A stretch of 64,000 bases of DNA from Candidatus Thiodiazotropha sp. (ex Codakia rugifera) (GTDB lineage: Bacteria > Pseudomonadota > Gammaproteobacteria > Chromatiales > Chromatiaceae), in assembly GCA_025656675.1 (NCBI GenBank), contig JAHXHN010000005.1:144752-208751 (forward strand), given 5' to 3'. Position numbers and translations under genes: made by a program. Numbering within the stretch: the stretch's first letter is position 1; each line of letters starts with the position of its first letter. Positions 26,199 to 35,643 of this stretch are shown here, in pieces. The notes under the pieces are model-generated. The model worked only from the letters and a program-made list of their open reading frames with translations. It had not been told where the DNA came from and ran no database searches.

Positions 26199-26720
26199 AT
26201 GATAGATAAAAACGACCATAACCCCCAAAATGACCAGTCTGAAGAGGGGGTGGATGAGAATAGCAACAGAGATAAACAAGACTCGATGGATCGCTTGTCT
26301 ATGGCGTTCGAGACCAGTGCCAGACGCTGGGAACTGATTGTCTATCCCTCCTTGTTCGCCTTTATCTTACTTGCGGCCTATGGATTCTATCTGATTTTCA
26401 GTCTTGCCAAGGATGTCCATTTTCTGGCATTGAGTGTTGATTCCAATATGAATGTCATGTCAAGCAACCTGATGACCATGACGGACAGTGTTGGCCAGCT
26501 TTCGGCCAATGTTCGTACGATGTCGGTCAGTGTTGAGTCAATGGCGAATGATGTCAGAACCCTGGAACCCATGCTTACAAGTATGGATTCCATGGAAGCA
26601 TCGATGAAGACCATGACCCATGCAACCTATGGCATTCAACGTGATATGCAGTCGATGAACCATAATATTCATGATGCCTCTCGCCCAATGACATATTGGA
26701 ATTCATTTATGCCCTGGTGA
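26199..26720 (+). CDS. Met-rich single-pass membrane protein (paralogue of the gene at 9640)
   Basis: A 173-residue homologue of the 188-residue protein at 9640. The first 45 residues are polar and acidic. RRWELIVYP leads into a membrane helix (about 50-72), and GFYLIFSLAKDVHFL then matches GFYLIYNVTRDMHQL of the paralogue. A Met-rich helical region (18 Met in all) follows, with repeats of the type MTDSVGQLSANVRTM. It ends in RPMTYWNSFMPW, against RPMDFMNSFTPW in the other copy. Positively charged residues before the helix suggest the C-terminal part is periplasmic. It lies downstream of a terminator and so is probably transcribed separately. The function is unknown. Confidence 0.8.
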   Translation: MIDKNDHNPQNDQSEEGVDENSNRDKQDSMDRLSMAFETSARRWELIVYPSLFAFILLAAYGFYLIFSLAKDVHFLALSVDSNMNVMSSNLMTMTDSVGQLSANVRTMSVSVESMANDVRTLEPMLTSMDSMEASMKTMTHATYGIQRDMQSMNHNIHDASRPMTYWNSFMPW

Positions 26721-26931
26721 TGGCAGGCTATCTTAGGCATGGCAGAGATAGTGTTAACAGGCCCTAGCCATTTCCCAAGTGCCATTCTATCAATTCGAAG
26801 ATTTAGTTATCAGCAATCCCTGGCGCTGATTGACAGCATTTCTATTCTCCTTCCGTGGTCCAGGTGATCAGGGTAAAACCGCCGTTTCCAAAAAAGTAGA
26901 CGCGCTCCTGGCTTTCGCATCAGATTGCACC

Positions 26932-26975
26932 CGTGATCCCATATTCTGCAGTTGACCACTGTAATCCGACGTAAG
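26932..26975. repeat. Copy of a dispersed TGCAGTTGA repeat arm
   Basis: The segment CTGCAGTTGACCACTG and the following GTAAG at matching distance agree at about 24 of 29 positions with the left arm of the element at 46379. It lies just after the end of the convergent FimX-like gene. A second, inverted arm is not clear here, so this may be a decayed or solo copy. Confidence 0.45.
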
Positions 26976-26982
26976 GTAATGG

Positions 26983-29070
26983 TTATTCTGTATGGAAATC
27001 GTAGTCGATGGATGAAGATGGCTCTTGAATGAAGTAACCGCGGATATAGTTGACACCGATAGACCACAATATTGCTAGGCTGCTGGCATCTTCGACACCA
27101 CAGGCAATGGTTTTGATGTTTTGTTCCTGAATCAGTTCGTTGAGGTGGTTGAGACTATCCTGTTTATCCTGGTTCTCAAATAGGTCAGAGAGAAACGAGC
27201 TATGAAATTGAATAAAATCTATCGGAAAACTGCCAAGAATGGCTTGTGGTTTTTTTGCCAAGCCAAAGTGGTCAATACAGGTCTTGCACTTGATCTTCTT
27301 TAGTCCATCCGCCAGCTTTTGCAACTGGTGCAAATGGGTACGAGCCTCACTGTCATCAAATTGAAAAATCACCCAGGACCCTTTTGCCTCAAAATCCCGT
27401 AGACAGTCACAGATAAAAAGCAGTAATGCATCATCATCCAGGCTGGCACCTGAAATATTGATAAAGAAGTTGATTTTCTTACCTTGTTTTCGCTGCTTGG
27501 CAAGTTCTTCAATAGCATTCCGTATAATCCAGCGATCCAGTTCAGGCATTCTGCCCATCGTTTTGACCTGATTCAGGAAATGATCAGGTTGAATCTCCTC
27601 CTGGCTTTCATCGAGCAGGCGGATGGTTATTGCATAGTTTTCCCTAGTATCGCCATGCAGGCTTACCATTGGCTGAAAGGCCAGTTGGAACCGATCGTTT
27701 TCGAATGCATAACGAATCAGGTTGCTGAGATTGGCTTCACTGGCGGTTGCCTCCGACTCCTCCGGCAACTGTGTATCGGTAATGTGGAAGTTATTTCCAC
27801 CCTGAGAACGTGCTTGTTCACATGCATGATAGGCTTGGGTGACGAAATCGTGACCACTCAGCACGTCATCGGATGAGAAGACCGCCCCAATGCTACAGGT
27901 GGGGCTAATTTCACTGTGACTATCCTGATACTCATGAGAGGCTATATTGCTACAGATATTACTGGCAATGCTTTCCGTTGCTTTCATCTCCTGGGTGGGT
28001 GACAGAATAGTAAAAGTATGGTCTCCAAAACGTGCAAGTATCTCCTGTTGGGATACAATTTTTCTTAGTTGACCCGCAACTTCCATCAGCAGTGCATCAC
28101 TGGCTTTGATGCCTGTTTTGCTACGGATCTCGGTGAAGTTGTCCAGGGTGACGTAAAAAAGAGTTTGCGGGTTATTACCCTGGCCAAAGTGGTGCTTGGC
28201 CTCTTCATCCAATTGTCCAAGAAAATACTGACGGTTATACAGGCCTGTCTGTACATCTTGGGTGCTGAGGAGTCGAAGTTTCTCTTCAACTTCTCTGGAG
28301 ATCGATTGGTCGCGGATGATTACTTGAGTACAGGGCTCACCGTCAATACTGGCCGGTGTGAAATGGAGTTCAGCACTGAACTCAGTGCCATCATCACGTA
28401 AGCAGGTGGTCTTTACTTCGGTTGAAAACTCGGCATCAGCACTCAATTTGCGCAGTAGTTTTTTGAAGGTTTTATGCTCTGATGAAGCGATCATATCCAG
28501 AATTGGAAGGCCTTCGATTTCATCCTCACCGGCGAGACCGAACAGTTCCAGATAAGCGCGATTGGCTGTGACATGCATGCCTTCATGTACATAAGCAATG
28601 GAATCCCGAGAGCTTTCAGTCAAGGCATTGCATCGTTCCTCTGCCTCTTCAAGTTGGCGTTCAGCCCGTTGTAACCGCCGCAGGATACCGAGATGTTTAT
28701 GTTCACGCAGGATAACCTGCACCAGATGCGCAGTGTCTTTTCGTTGAATAAGATCTTTGGCACCCTGCTGCATCAGTTCTAAGCGCGTCTCTTCTTCGGG
28801 ATCATCAGCAACAGCTATCACCGGGATGATGGGATTAATAGCACCAATAAGGGCAAATAATTGTGTGGTACTGAGGGAATCATTCTCGATGGTGAGGATC
28901 AGCAGATCGAGCTGTTTTTTCTCCTTGAGATCGGTAGCCAGTAAGTCTGCATCATGCTCGATGCGTGTGGCATGTGCCGGACTACCGTTATTGCGCAGTG
29001 CATCCAGATAGGCTTCAACCTCAGGGGTCGTGTTACCTAGAACCAGTAGCTCAATTGCTTCTTCGGGCAT
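26983..29070 (-). CDS. fimX: FimX-like protein: degenerate REC-like, PAS, GGDEF and EAL domains
   Basis: A 695-residue protein with the domain order and length of FimX (about 690), a c-di-GMP receptor that controls type IV pilus assembly at the pole. An N-terminal receiver-like domain spans about 1-130, PAS about 145-260, GGDEF about 270-430 and EAL about 445-690. The GGDEF signature is replaced by FGDHTF, and the EAL signature by AIT in YAITIRL, so neither synthesis nor hydrolysis of c-di-GMP is expected. FimX itself is similarly degenerate and binds c-di-GMP through its EAL domain. No pilus gene is in the window. The assignment as a FimX orthologue is inference from architecture. Confidence 0.75.
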   Translation of the reverse strand: MPEEAIELLVLGNTTPEVEAYLDALRNNGSPAHATRIEHDADLLATDLKEKKQLDLLILTIENDSLSTTQLFALIGAINPIIPVIAVADDPEEETRLELMQQGAKDLIQRKDTAHLVQVILREHKHLGILRRLQRAERQLEEAEERCNALTESSRDSIAYVHEGMHVTANRAYLELFGLAGEDEIEGLPILDMIASSEHKTFKKLLRKLSADAEFSTEVKTTCLRDDGTEFSAELHFTPASIDGEPCTQVIIRDQSISREVEEKLRLLSTQDVQTGLYNRQYFLGQLDEEAKHHFGQGNNPQTLFYVTLDNFTEIRSKTGIKASDALLMEVAGQLRKIVSQQEILARFGDHTFTILSPTQEMKATESIASNICSNIASHEYQDSHSEISPTCSIGAVFSSDDVLSGHDFVTQAYHACEQARSQGGNNFHITDTQLPEESEATASEANLSNLIRYAFENDRFQLAFQPMVSLHGDTRENYAITIRLLDESQEEIQPDHFLNQVKTMGRMPELDRWIIRNAIEELAKQRKQGKKINFFINISGASLDDDALLLFICDCLRDFEAKGSWVIFQFDDSEARTHLHQLQKLADGLKKIKCKTCIDHFGLAKKPQAILGSFPIDFIQFHSSFLSDLFENQDKQDSLNHLNELIQEQNIKTIACGVEDASSLAILWSIGVNYIRGYFIQEPSSSIDYDFHTE

Positions 29071-29145
29071 CTAGTGCTCCTTCAAGATGATACGAATGAT
29101 GTGTCCTATACTGCATTTTGATCCAGCGTATCGATCATCATGTGA

Positions 29146-30210
29146 TCACGATGCGTTGACATGCTCACGTCGCAGTTTTACCGCTTCAGCCAGGGTTTCC
29201 AGCAAAGGTACACTGTCATCCCAACTGATACAGGCATCAGTAATGCTCTGTCCATAGGTCAGTGCATTGCCCTCTACTCGATCCTGTCTTCCCTCAGTCA
29301 GGAAGCTCTCTATCATAGCCCCCATAATGCGTTGGTCGCCACGGGCTATTTGGCTGGCCACATCACGACCTACCAAGAGCTGTCGTGCATGTTGTTTGCG
29401 GCTGTTGGCATGGCTGAAATCGACCATCAGCCTTGGTTTGAGCCCGTTGCTATCCATCTCTTCAGCGGCAATGTTAATACTTTCTGAATCGTAATTTGGT
29501 CGGCTGCCACCTCTGAGAATTACATGGCAGTCCTGATTGCCGTGGGTTGAAAAGATTGCAGAACGTCCCTCTTTGGTGACGGATAGAAAGTGATGGGGAC
29601 GGGAAGAGGAGCGTATTGCGTCCAAGGCGACCCTCATGCTGCCGTTGGTGGCATTCTTGAATCCAACTGGACAGGAGAGGCCTGAGGCGAGTTCCCTATG
29701 GGCCTGACTCTCTGTTGTGCGGGCACCAATGGCACCCCAACTGATTAGATCGGCAATATATTGTGGACTGATTAAATCGAGGTATTCCGTGCCGGCCGGA
29801 ATACCGAGATCGTTGATATCCAGTAGTAGTTTTCGTGCCAGCCGCAGTCCTGAATTGATCTCAAATCTATCATCCAGGGTTGGGTCATTGATCAGACCCT
29901 TCCATCCGACGGTGGTGCGAGGCTTTTCAAAATAGACCCGCATGACAATCTCAAGGTGATCTTTTAGTGACTCACGTAGTGGCTGAAGGCGTTTTGCATA
30001 CGCAAATGCAGCTTCAGGATCATGCACTGAGCAGGGCCCGATAATTACCAACAACCGGTCATCCTCATCGTGCAGAATTCGGTGAATGTGTTGACGGGCT
30101 TCATGCACCGTATTCGAAACCTTTTCGGTGATGGGTAATTCCTGGTGAATTTGAGCCGGTGGGCTCAACTCTTTGATAGCCTTGATTCGAAGATCGTCAG
30201 TTTGTTTCAT
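29146..30210 (-). CDS. aroG: 3-deoxy-7-phosphoheptulonate synthase (DAHP synthase), class I
   Basis: A 354-residue class I AroG/AroF/AroH-type enzyme that joins phosphoenolpyruvate and erythrose 4-phosphate, the first step of the shikimate pathway. Signature segments are GPCSVHDPEAAFAYAKRL near residue 60, KPRTTVGWKGLINDP near 95, GARTTESQAHRELASGLSCPVGFKN near 165, and the metal-binding region with VDFSHANSRKQH near 265. The length matches the family. The feedback specificity (Tyr, Phe or Trp) cannot be told. It stands alone on this strand, and no other aromatic-pathway gene is present. Confidence 0.95.
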   Translation of the reverse strand: MKQTDDLRIKAIKELSPPAQIHQELPITEKVSNTVHEARQHIHRILHDEDDRLLVIIGPCSVHDPEAAFAYAKRLQPLRESLKDHLEIVMRVYFEKPRTTVGWKGLINDPTLDDRFEINSGLRLARKLLLDINDLGIPAGTEYLDLISPQYIADLISWGAIGARTTESQAHRELASGLSCPVGFKNATNGSMRVALDAIRSSSRPHHFLSVTKEGRSAIFSTHGNQDCHVILRGGSRPNYDSESINIAAEEMDSNGLKPRLMVDFSHANSRKQHARQLLVGRDVASQIARGDQRIMGAMIESFLTEGRQDRVEGNALTYGQSITDACISWDDSVPLLETLAEAVKLRREHVNAS

Positions 30211-30477
30211 ACGCTATTATTGCAATGCCAGTACGTAAAAAAACAGATTATACATGCATATAAAGAATCAGCGATAAGTGATTGAGCATAGATTGATCGG
30301 GTTCAACACGCTGCATAAACCCCCTGCCAAATAAGGGGATATTGGTTGGTGGTGATTGTGTCTAAATCCAAACGAGTAACTAGGCATGGATTTGGATATG
30401 ACAGACACCAACAGTCATGCTGTCGGATAACCGAAAAGAATCACTTGTGGATATTTCTATTTTGCGGATTGATAGCA

Positions 30478-30771
30478 ATGGATAAGACAAAGCGCTATTC
30501 GGGGATAGATAAAGATCCAACTGGAACAATGAATCCTACTGGCAATATCATTCGTGATGAATGGTTATTCGGTATTATTCCTGAAACCGAAACCTGTGAA
30601 GGCTGGACCTTGCAGGGCATAGACACCCTCTACGATAAGGTCTCCATGGAATGGGACAAGTATTGCAATCAGGTATAGGCACTGCCTCCAGATTTACTTG
30701 AAAAACATCAACGTATCTATACCTATGCGGTGGATCAGGCAAAGGCCATGAGGGAATCCGGCATTGAATGA
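30478..30771 (+). pseudogene. Amber-interrupted paralogue of the 100-residue gene at 36043
   Basis: The frame opens at ATG 30478 and reads 66 codons closely matching the protein at 36043 (shared DP.G.MNPTGNIIRD.W, PETETCEGW, QGID.LYDKV, EWDKY). It then meets TAG at 30676-30678. Read through the TAG, it continues for another 30 codons (ALPPDLLEKHQRIYTYAVDQAKAM...) that still align with the intact copy, ending at TGA 30769-30771. The interrupted codon corresponds to a Ser TCG in the intact copy, so one base change explains it. A sequencing error, a true pseudogene or a truncated functional product are all possible. Upstream in-frame codons beyond 30478 have no homology and are not counted. Confidence 0.75.
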
Positions 30772-30859
30772 TGATGATTGAAGAGCAGTTGGTATGATCT
30801 AACTTGTTGTTAAATAACTAGTATATCTAACTGTCCACTCGCTTCCCTGGTTAATTCAA

Positions 30860-33109
30860 TTACTTGGTCAAGGCCATGAAAAGTTTTGGCAACTGTTCCG
30901 GTAGCCGTTCCACACGATCAATCACAGTGAACTGGTTGCCAAAGATATCTTTGACATACTCATCGGCATGGGGGTCCAGGTTGATGCAGTAAGTATAAAT
31001 GCCTTCCTGATCTGCCTCTTGAACGGCCTTGCGAGTATCCTCAATCAGCAGACGATCATCATTGACATCGATATCGGATGGCTCACCGTCAGTAAGTATC
31101 AGCAACAGCTTTTTATCGCTTTGTCTTGCCTTCAGGTAGTGTGTTGAGTGGCGAATGGCTGCACCCATGCGGGTTGACCAGCCTGCCTGCATAGCGGCTA
31201 GCCGTCCTTTGACCTCATCGTTCCAGTGCTCACCATATCCCTTGATGTGTTGATAGCGTACTTCGTGACGGGTATTGGAGGAAAAGCCGGCAATCGCGAA
31301 GCTGTCACCCAGTTGTTCGATGGCCCAGCCGAGTAGAGAGACAGCTTCTTGACTGAGTTCCAATATCGATTGCTGGCAACCTTCAGGGATCTTATCCACC
31401 GACTCAGAGAGATCTATCAACAGCATGACGGCGATATCCCGACCATCATTGCGGTGGCTCATGTTGATGCGGGGGTCAGGATGGGTGCCGCTTTTGTACT
31501 CGATCAGAGACCGGATTGCCACATCCAGGTCGAGTTCACTTCCCTCCTCCTGGTAGCGTATACGTACATAGTGTTGTGGTTTGAGCAGATCAAGCATCCG
31601 TTTCAGCTGTTTGGCAAGTGCCTGATGTTTATTCAGCAGGGCATCGATAAGGTCGGGGTTACCCGATGGATGCAGGCTCTCATAGAGGCTGACCCAGTCA
31701 GGATTGTAGATTTTGCTCTTGTAGTCCCACTCCGGATAGTGACGGGGGGGAAGGCCATGAATCTCTTTATCAGATTTTTTGCGTTTCTGTTCTGCATCGA
31801 ACATCTCCTCTTCATCGCCCTCTTCAATGAAGATCCACATATGGCGATTATCATCCCGATAACTGACTTCCGTATCGGTAAAGTAAACCTTGGCGGACAG
31901 GTCAGCTTGACGACGAGTGCGGGCAATATACGAGATGGCAAGGCTGACCATCTCCTGGGTATTCGAAGCACCCTTCGCGAGTGCAGCCCGGAAACGTTCC
32001 AGGAACTCCAGAAGATCCGGATTGGTATAGCCATGGTCCGGGTTTAGAGCGGCATAGGAGAACATGGCCAGACGGTGACGGATGCAGGACTCTTTTTCAG
32101 AATCACAGTCATCCTCGCCAGGTACGGGGTGGAGTGCCAATAACAGATGACGCAAGCCTGGATATTCGCGGGTTGCCAATAGATCCACCCGGGCATCTTC
32201 AAAGGTTTCAATAGCAACACGCTGAAAGGGACTGAAGTTATCGGCTACCACATGGGTGGTCCACTTCTTATGAGCTGCCACATGAGCCAATAGCGCACGG
32301 TAACGATTGATACCGGGTATACCGTGAATATCGTCATACACATCGGGTATGCGAACCCCTAGTGAGTCGAAGTAGGGCATGGGTTTACGCAGTTCGTCAA
32401 AACCTTCAGAGTAGGGGACGAAATGGACTTTATTTCGCCACAACGATTTTAAATAGAGATCAAGCTTGCGCTCATTGTCAGCGAACAGAGTGCCGTGTCG
32501 TTCCCGTTGCATGATGGCACGACTATCTGCCGATTGCAGGCTGAAATAGTCTATCTGCCGTTGCGGGTGGGTACGGTAGTTGTGCACCCCGTAGTCGATC
32601 CAATTGTTTAAACCTTCAAATGAGAGCTGACTCAACAGATAAGGCATTTTTTTAAGCAGATCAGGAAATGAAGGACTGGGTATGGTCGTATGAAAGCCAT
32701 GGATAGAACCCGTGGTACGATCCATCATGTCTAGCAAGAGGTTGATGAATTGACTCATCAGGGTCTCACTACTCAGTCTTCTGCTGGCTTCAGGTAGCAT
32801 CTGCAAAAATGGCAGAATGGCTTTGCCATTCGGGCTGCGTGAGAGTTTCCAGACGGTTTTTGAGATTAAGGGAATAATCTCTTCGCCAACCCGTGCCGCA
32901 ATCTCGGGTATCTCTTCGAGGAACACGATGACCGGCTCCACCCCACGTCCAATCTTGCAGGTCAGGGAGGCGCCCTCTAAAAACTCATCGATACCTTTTG
33001 TACTGAGCAGATTTTCAGCGCCTGACATGCAATCAGGAAATATGGGATCGATCTGCTCGAATCCGCAACTGAGTTTTTCCCGGTAGGTCGTGAGTTTTGT
33101 CTCAATCAT
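30860..33109 (-). CDS. cbbO: CbbO, von Willebrand factor A subunit of RuBisCO activase (form II operon)
   Basis: A 749-residue CbbO protein. It pairs with the AAA+ protein CbbQ to remove inhibitory sugar phosphates from RuBisCO. The C-terminal VWA domain carries the metal-site motif DLSES (in MLLIDLSESVDK, about residue 560), TRMGAAIRH and LTDGEPSD. The N-terminal two-thirds is helical and binds CbbQ and RuBisCO in known systems. It is the third gene of the cbbM-cbbQ-cbbO operon. It is separated from cbbQ by a 145-base gap holding a repeat element, which is odd for subunits of one complex. A second CbbO of 793 residues lies in the form I operon. Confidence 0.92.
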   Translation of the reverse strand: MIETKLTTYREKLSCGFEQIDPIFPDCMSGAENLLSTKGIDEFLEGASLTCKIGRGVEPVIVFLEEIPEIAARVGEEIIPLISKTVWKLSRSPNGKAILPFLQMLPEASRRLSSETLMSQFINLLLDMMDRTTGSIHGFHTTIPSPSFPDLLKKMPYLLSQLSFEGLNNWIDYGVHNYRTHPQRQIDYFSLQSADSRAIMQRERHGTLFADNERKLDLYLKSLWRNKVHFVPYSEGFDELRKPMPYFDSLGVRIPDVYDDIHGIPGINRYRALLAHVAAHKKWTTHVVADNFSPFQRVAIETFEDARVDLLATREYPGLRHLLLALHPVPGEDDCDSEKESCIRHRLAMFSYAALNPDHGYTNPDLLEFLERFRAALAKGASNTQEMVSLAISYIARTRRQADLSAKVYFTDTEVSYRDDNRHMWIFIEEGDEEEMFDAEQKRKKSDKEIHGLPPRHYPEWDYKSKIYNPDWVSLYESLHPSGNPDLIDALLNKHQALAKQLKRMLDLLKPQHYVRIRYQEEGSELDLDVAIRSLIEYKSGTHPDPRINMSHRNDGRDIAVMLLIDLSESVDKIPEGCQQSILELSQEAVSLLGWAIEQLGDSFAIAGFSSNTRHEVRYQHIKGYGEHWNDEVKGRLAAMQAGWSTRMGAAIRHSTHYLKARQSDKKLLLILTDGEPSDIDVNDDRLLIEDTRKAVQEADQEGIYTYCINLDPHADEYVKDIFGNQFTVIDRVERLPEQLPKLFMALTK

Positions 33110-33112
33110 GAT

Positions 33113-33234
33113 TAATTTTGGATGTTGAGTGATGAATTATGAATCGGGGAGGTCGCTTCTCTCGATTTAGCTGAATGATGAAAGAGGTGTGCAAAGCACA
33201 CACATTCAATTCAAAATTCAACATTCACAATTAA
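33113..33234. repeat. Inverted-repeat (MITE-like) element between cbbQ and cbbO of the form II operon
   Basis: The left arm (33113-33144) and right arm (33204-33234) are imperfect inverted copies, visible as ATGTTGA and TGAATT on one side against AATTCA and TCAACAT on the other. Between them is a perfect GTGTGC-AAA-GCACAC hairpin at 33187-33201. The stretch is AT-rich and non-coding. Similar AT-rich palindromes occur as dispersed small elements in many bacterial genomes. Its location inside the operon may affect cbbO expression. Confidence 0.5.
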
Positions 33235-33254
33235 CAACCTGCCTTGCAGGCTGC

Positions 33255-34061
33255 TCAATCAAATACTGCCTCAATGGCATGATCCAGTGTGGCGACGATA
33301 TCGCTGTCATCGGTAATAGGGCGAACCAATGCCATGCGGCAGGCAGCTCTTGGTTGTATACCCCGGTTAATCAGTTTTGCGGCATAGACCAGCAGACGGG
33401 TCGATATACCCTCATCCAGTCCATGCCCCTTTAGATTGCGGGCAGTCTCTCCTATCTTGACCAGTTTGGCTGCATTTTCACCATCTATACCGGTTTCTTT
33501 AGAGACGATTGAGGCTTCCAGGTCAGTGGGTGCATAGTCAAAATCGAGCGCGGAAAAGCGTTGCTTGGTTGATTGTTTGAGATCCTTCATCAGGCTTTGA
33601 TAGCCTGGGTTATAGGAGATCACCAGCTGGAAGTCCTCGTGAGCACTGATCACTTCCCCTTTTTTATCGAGCGGCAGGGTACGGCGATGATCAGTCAACG
33701 GATGGATCACTACGGTTGTGTCCTGGCGGGCTTCCACCACTTCATCAAGGTAGCAGATCGCACCAATACGAGCAGCCACGGTCAATGGGCCATCGAGCCA
33801 GCGAGTGCCGTCAGCGTCTAGCAGGTAGCGTCCGACCAGATCGGAAGCGGTCATATCTTCGTTACAAGCTACGGTTATCAAGGGTTTTCCCAGATGCCAG
33901 GCCATATGTTCTACAAATCGGGATTTACCACAACCAGTAGGACCCTTGATCATAACCGGAAGTCTTTCGGCATAGGCGGCCTCATAGAGCGTTTTCTCAT
34001 CACTCTGAGGTTGATAGAAGGGCTCCTGATTGATGAGGTATTGATCGATCTCGGCGCTCAT
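33255..34061 (-). CDS. cbbQ: CbbQ, AAA+ subunit of RuBisCO activase (form II operon)
   Basis: A 268-residue MoxR-type AAA+ ATPase. Walker A is GPTGCGKS (residues about 39-46), Walker B is AICYLDEV, and the sensor region follows with [23 protein letters not shown]. In known systems a CbbQ hexamer with one CbbO uses ATP to remodel inhibited RuBisCO. It is transcribed after cbbM, and a terminator-like hairpin lies in the gap between them. It is closely similar to the CbbQ of the form I operon at 39346, including the Walker motifs and the [19 protein letters not shown] block, which points to an ancient or repeated duplication of the QO module. Confidence 0.95.
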   Translation of the reverse strand: MSAEIDQYLINQEPFYQPQSDEKTLYEAAYAERLPVMIKGPTGCGKSRFVEHMAWHLGKPLITVACNEDMTASDLVGRYLLDADGTRWLDGPLTVAARIGAICYLDEVVEARQDTTVVIHPLTDHRRTLPLDKKGEVISAHEDFQLVISYNPGYQSLMKDLKQSTKQRFSALDFDYAPTDLEASIVSKETGIDGENAAKLVKIGETARNLKGHGLDEGISTRLLVYAAKLINRGIQPRAACRMALVRPITDDSDIVATLDHAIEAVFD

Positions 34062-34203
34062 TTTCGCTCCAATAACAGTTTTTATTCAGATCGGGAAAAT
34101 CGTTTAATCCGCCCTTATACCAAAAGGATGGATAAAACGGCATGACCTAAAGCAGGCAATGGCCGGCTTAGCTACATCAAGCAGCCACACGGTACTCCTG
34201 AAG

Positions 34204-34230
34204 AAAAAAAGCCCCCTTCCGGGGGCTTTG
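34204..34230 (-). terminator. Terminator-like hairpin between cbbM and cbbQ
   Basis: A perfect stem AAAGCCCCC/GGGGGCTTT (34209-34217 with 34222-34230) and a TTCC loop are followed on the minus strand by a run of T. It lies 28 bases after the cbbM stop codon. Partial termination here would make much more RuBisCO than activase. Confidence 0.85.
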
Positions 34231-34257
34231 AAATGCCAGTTGACTTACAAGGTGTGC

Positions 34258-35643
34258 TTATTTGTGCACACCCAGCTTTTCGCGCCAGCCTGGGAATAGC
34301 GCATCGGAATCGTGCGGGAATGACTCGAAGGCACGAGCGAATTCTTGGTGTTCTTTAGCGTACTCGATCGGATCGGCACCCTCTTTCCAGCATTCGTAGG
34401 CCTGACGCAGAGAGATAGCACCGGCAGCCGGGCTGTCGATGTGACCATAAGACCCGCCGCCAGAGGTATTGATGACGTTGCCGTGGCCCAGGTTCTCGAA
34501 GAAGCCTGGCAGACGCAGCGCGTTCATGCCGCCGGAGATGATCGGGGTGGTAGGCTTCATGCCGTACCATTTCTGGTTGTAGACAGGACCCTGACACTCG
34601 TCACGCTCAATCATGTACGCGATGATCTTATCGGAGGCGTCGCCTTCCATCTTGCCGTAGCCCATGGTACCCACATGGATACCGGAAGCACCCTGCAGAC
34701 GGGACATCTTGGCCAGAACAAACGCGGTGTAACCACGCTTGGCTGAAGGAGAGGTCACGGCACCGTGACCGGCACGATGGTAGTGCAGGTACTGGTTGGC
34801 GTACTGGCGACGTGCAGTGGTGACCATGCCGGGGCCACCGACATAGCCGTCAACCAGGAAGGCAACCTTGTCTGCATCCGGACCAAAGGTCTCAAGGATG
34901 AAATCGGCACGGGCACACATCTCGAAATGGTCGTCAGCGGTGATGTTGGCAGAAAACAGCTTGGCTTCACCGGTTTCATCCTGGGCACGCTTCATGGCAT
35001 CGTATACCAATGGATAAACCTTTTTGGCGGGGCAGAAGACCTGGTTACCCTGAGGCTCGTCATTCTTGATGAAGTCGCCACCCAGCCAGAACTGGTAAGC
35101 GGCTTCAGCGAACGGTTCAGGACGCAGGCCCAGTTTTGGCTTAATAATGGTACCGGCGATGTAGCCGCCGTTCTCGACCGGACGACCGAGGATGCGCCAC
35201 ATGTCACTGATGTCTTTGGCGGGTCCGTCGAACAGCTGGATCATGCGCTCGGGCATGTAGAAGTCGTACATCTTGAGGTAAGCACAGTCACCCATACCCT
35301 GGTTGTTACCAATGCAAAGGGTCAGGAATGAGACCAGCATGGCACGACCGTCGGTCATGTTACGGTCGAACAGATCGTTAGGATACGCAATGCGCACCTC
35401 TTCGGTCGCTTCGTCGATGTGGTAAACCAGCGCATCAACGCCTTTGGTGAAATCATCAGTGGTGCAAACTTCAACATTGGTGCCGGTGGAGGATTCGGCG
35501 GCAACGTGGGCGGCGACTTCCAAGAAGCCGTAACCATCAGCGGGTTTCATCTTGTAGGCAACGAGGACGTGCCCGCCACCTGCAATCAGGTCTTCTTCTT
35601 TCAGGCTCAGGTCCGAGTAACGAGATGATTGGTCTAATGCCAT
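34258..35643 (-). CDS. cbbM: Ribulose-bisphosphate carboxylase, form II
   Basis: A 461-residue form II RuBisCO, which fixes CO2 onto ribulose 1,5-bisphosphate as a dimer of large subunits without a small subunit. The carbamylated-lysine region is [14 protein letters not shown] (about residue 190), and the loop-6 region is in [21 protein letters not shown] (about 320). The length fits form II. The start has TTGGAGT upstream at a normal distance. Form II enzymes have low CO2 specificity and suit high-CO2, low-O2 conditions. The promoter region carries a dyad motif shared with the form I promoter. Confidence 0.97.
   Translation of the reverse strand: MALDQSSRYSDLSLKEEDLIAGGGHVLVAYKMKPADGYGFLEVAAHVAAESSTGTNVEVCTTDDFTKGVDALVYHIDEATEEVRIAYPNDLFDRNMTDGRAMLVSFLTLCIGNNQGMGDCAYLKMYDFYMPERMIQLFDGPAKDISDMWRILGRPVENGGYIAGTIIKPKLGLRPEPFAEAAYQFWLGGDFIKNDEPQGNQVFCPAKKVYPLVYDAMKRAQDETGEAKLFSANITADDHFEMCARADFILETFGPDADKVAFLVDGYVGGPGMVTTARRQYANQYLHYHRAGHGAVTSPSAKRGYTAFVLAKMSRLQGASGIHVGTMGYGKMEGDASDKIIAYMIERDECQGPVYNQKWYGMKPTTPIISGGMNALRLPGFFENLGHGNVINTSGGGSYGHIDSPAAGAISLRQAYECWKEGADPIEYAKEHQEFARAFESFPHDSDALFPGWREKLGVHK

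Noticed and set aside
30346..30477. A possible N-terminal extension of the broken paralogue at 30478
   Set aside because: The extra 44 residues have no counterpart in the intact copy at 36043, which starts at the equivalent Met.
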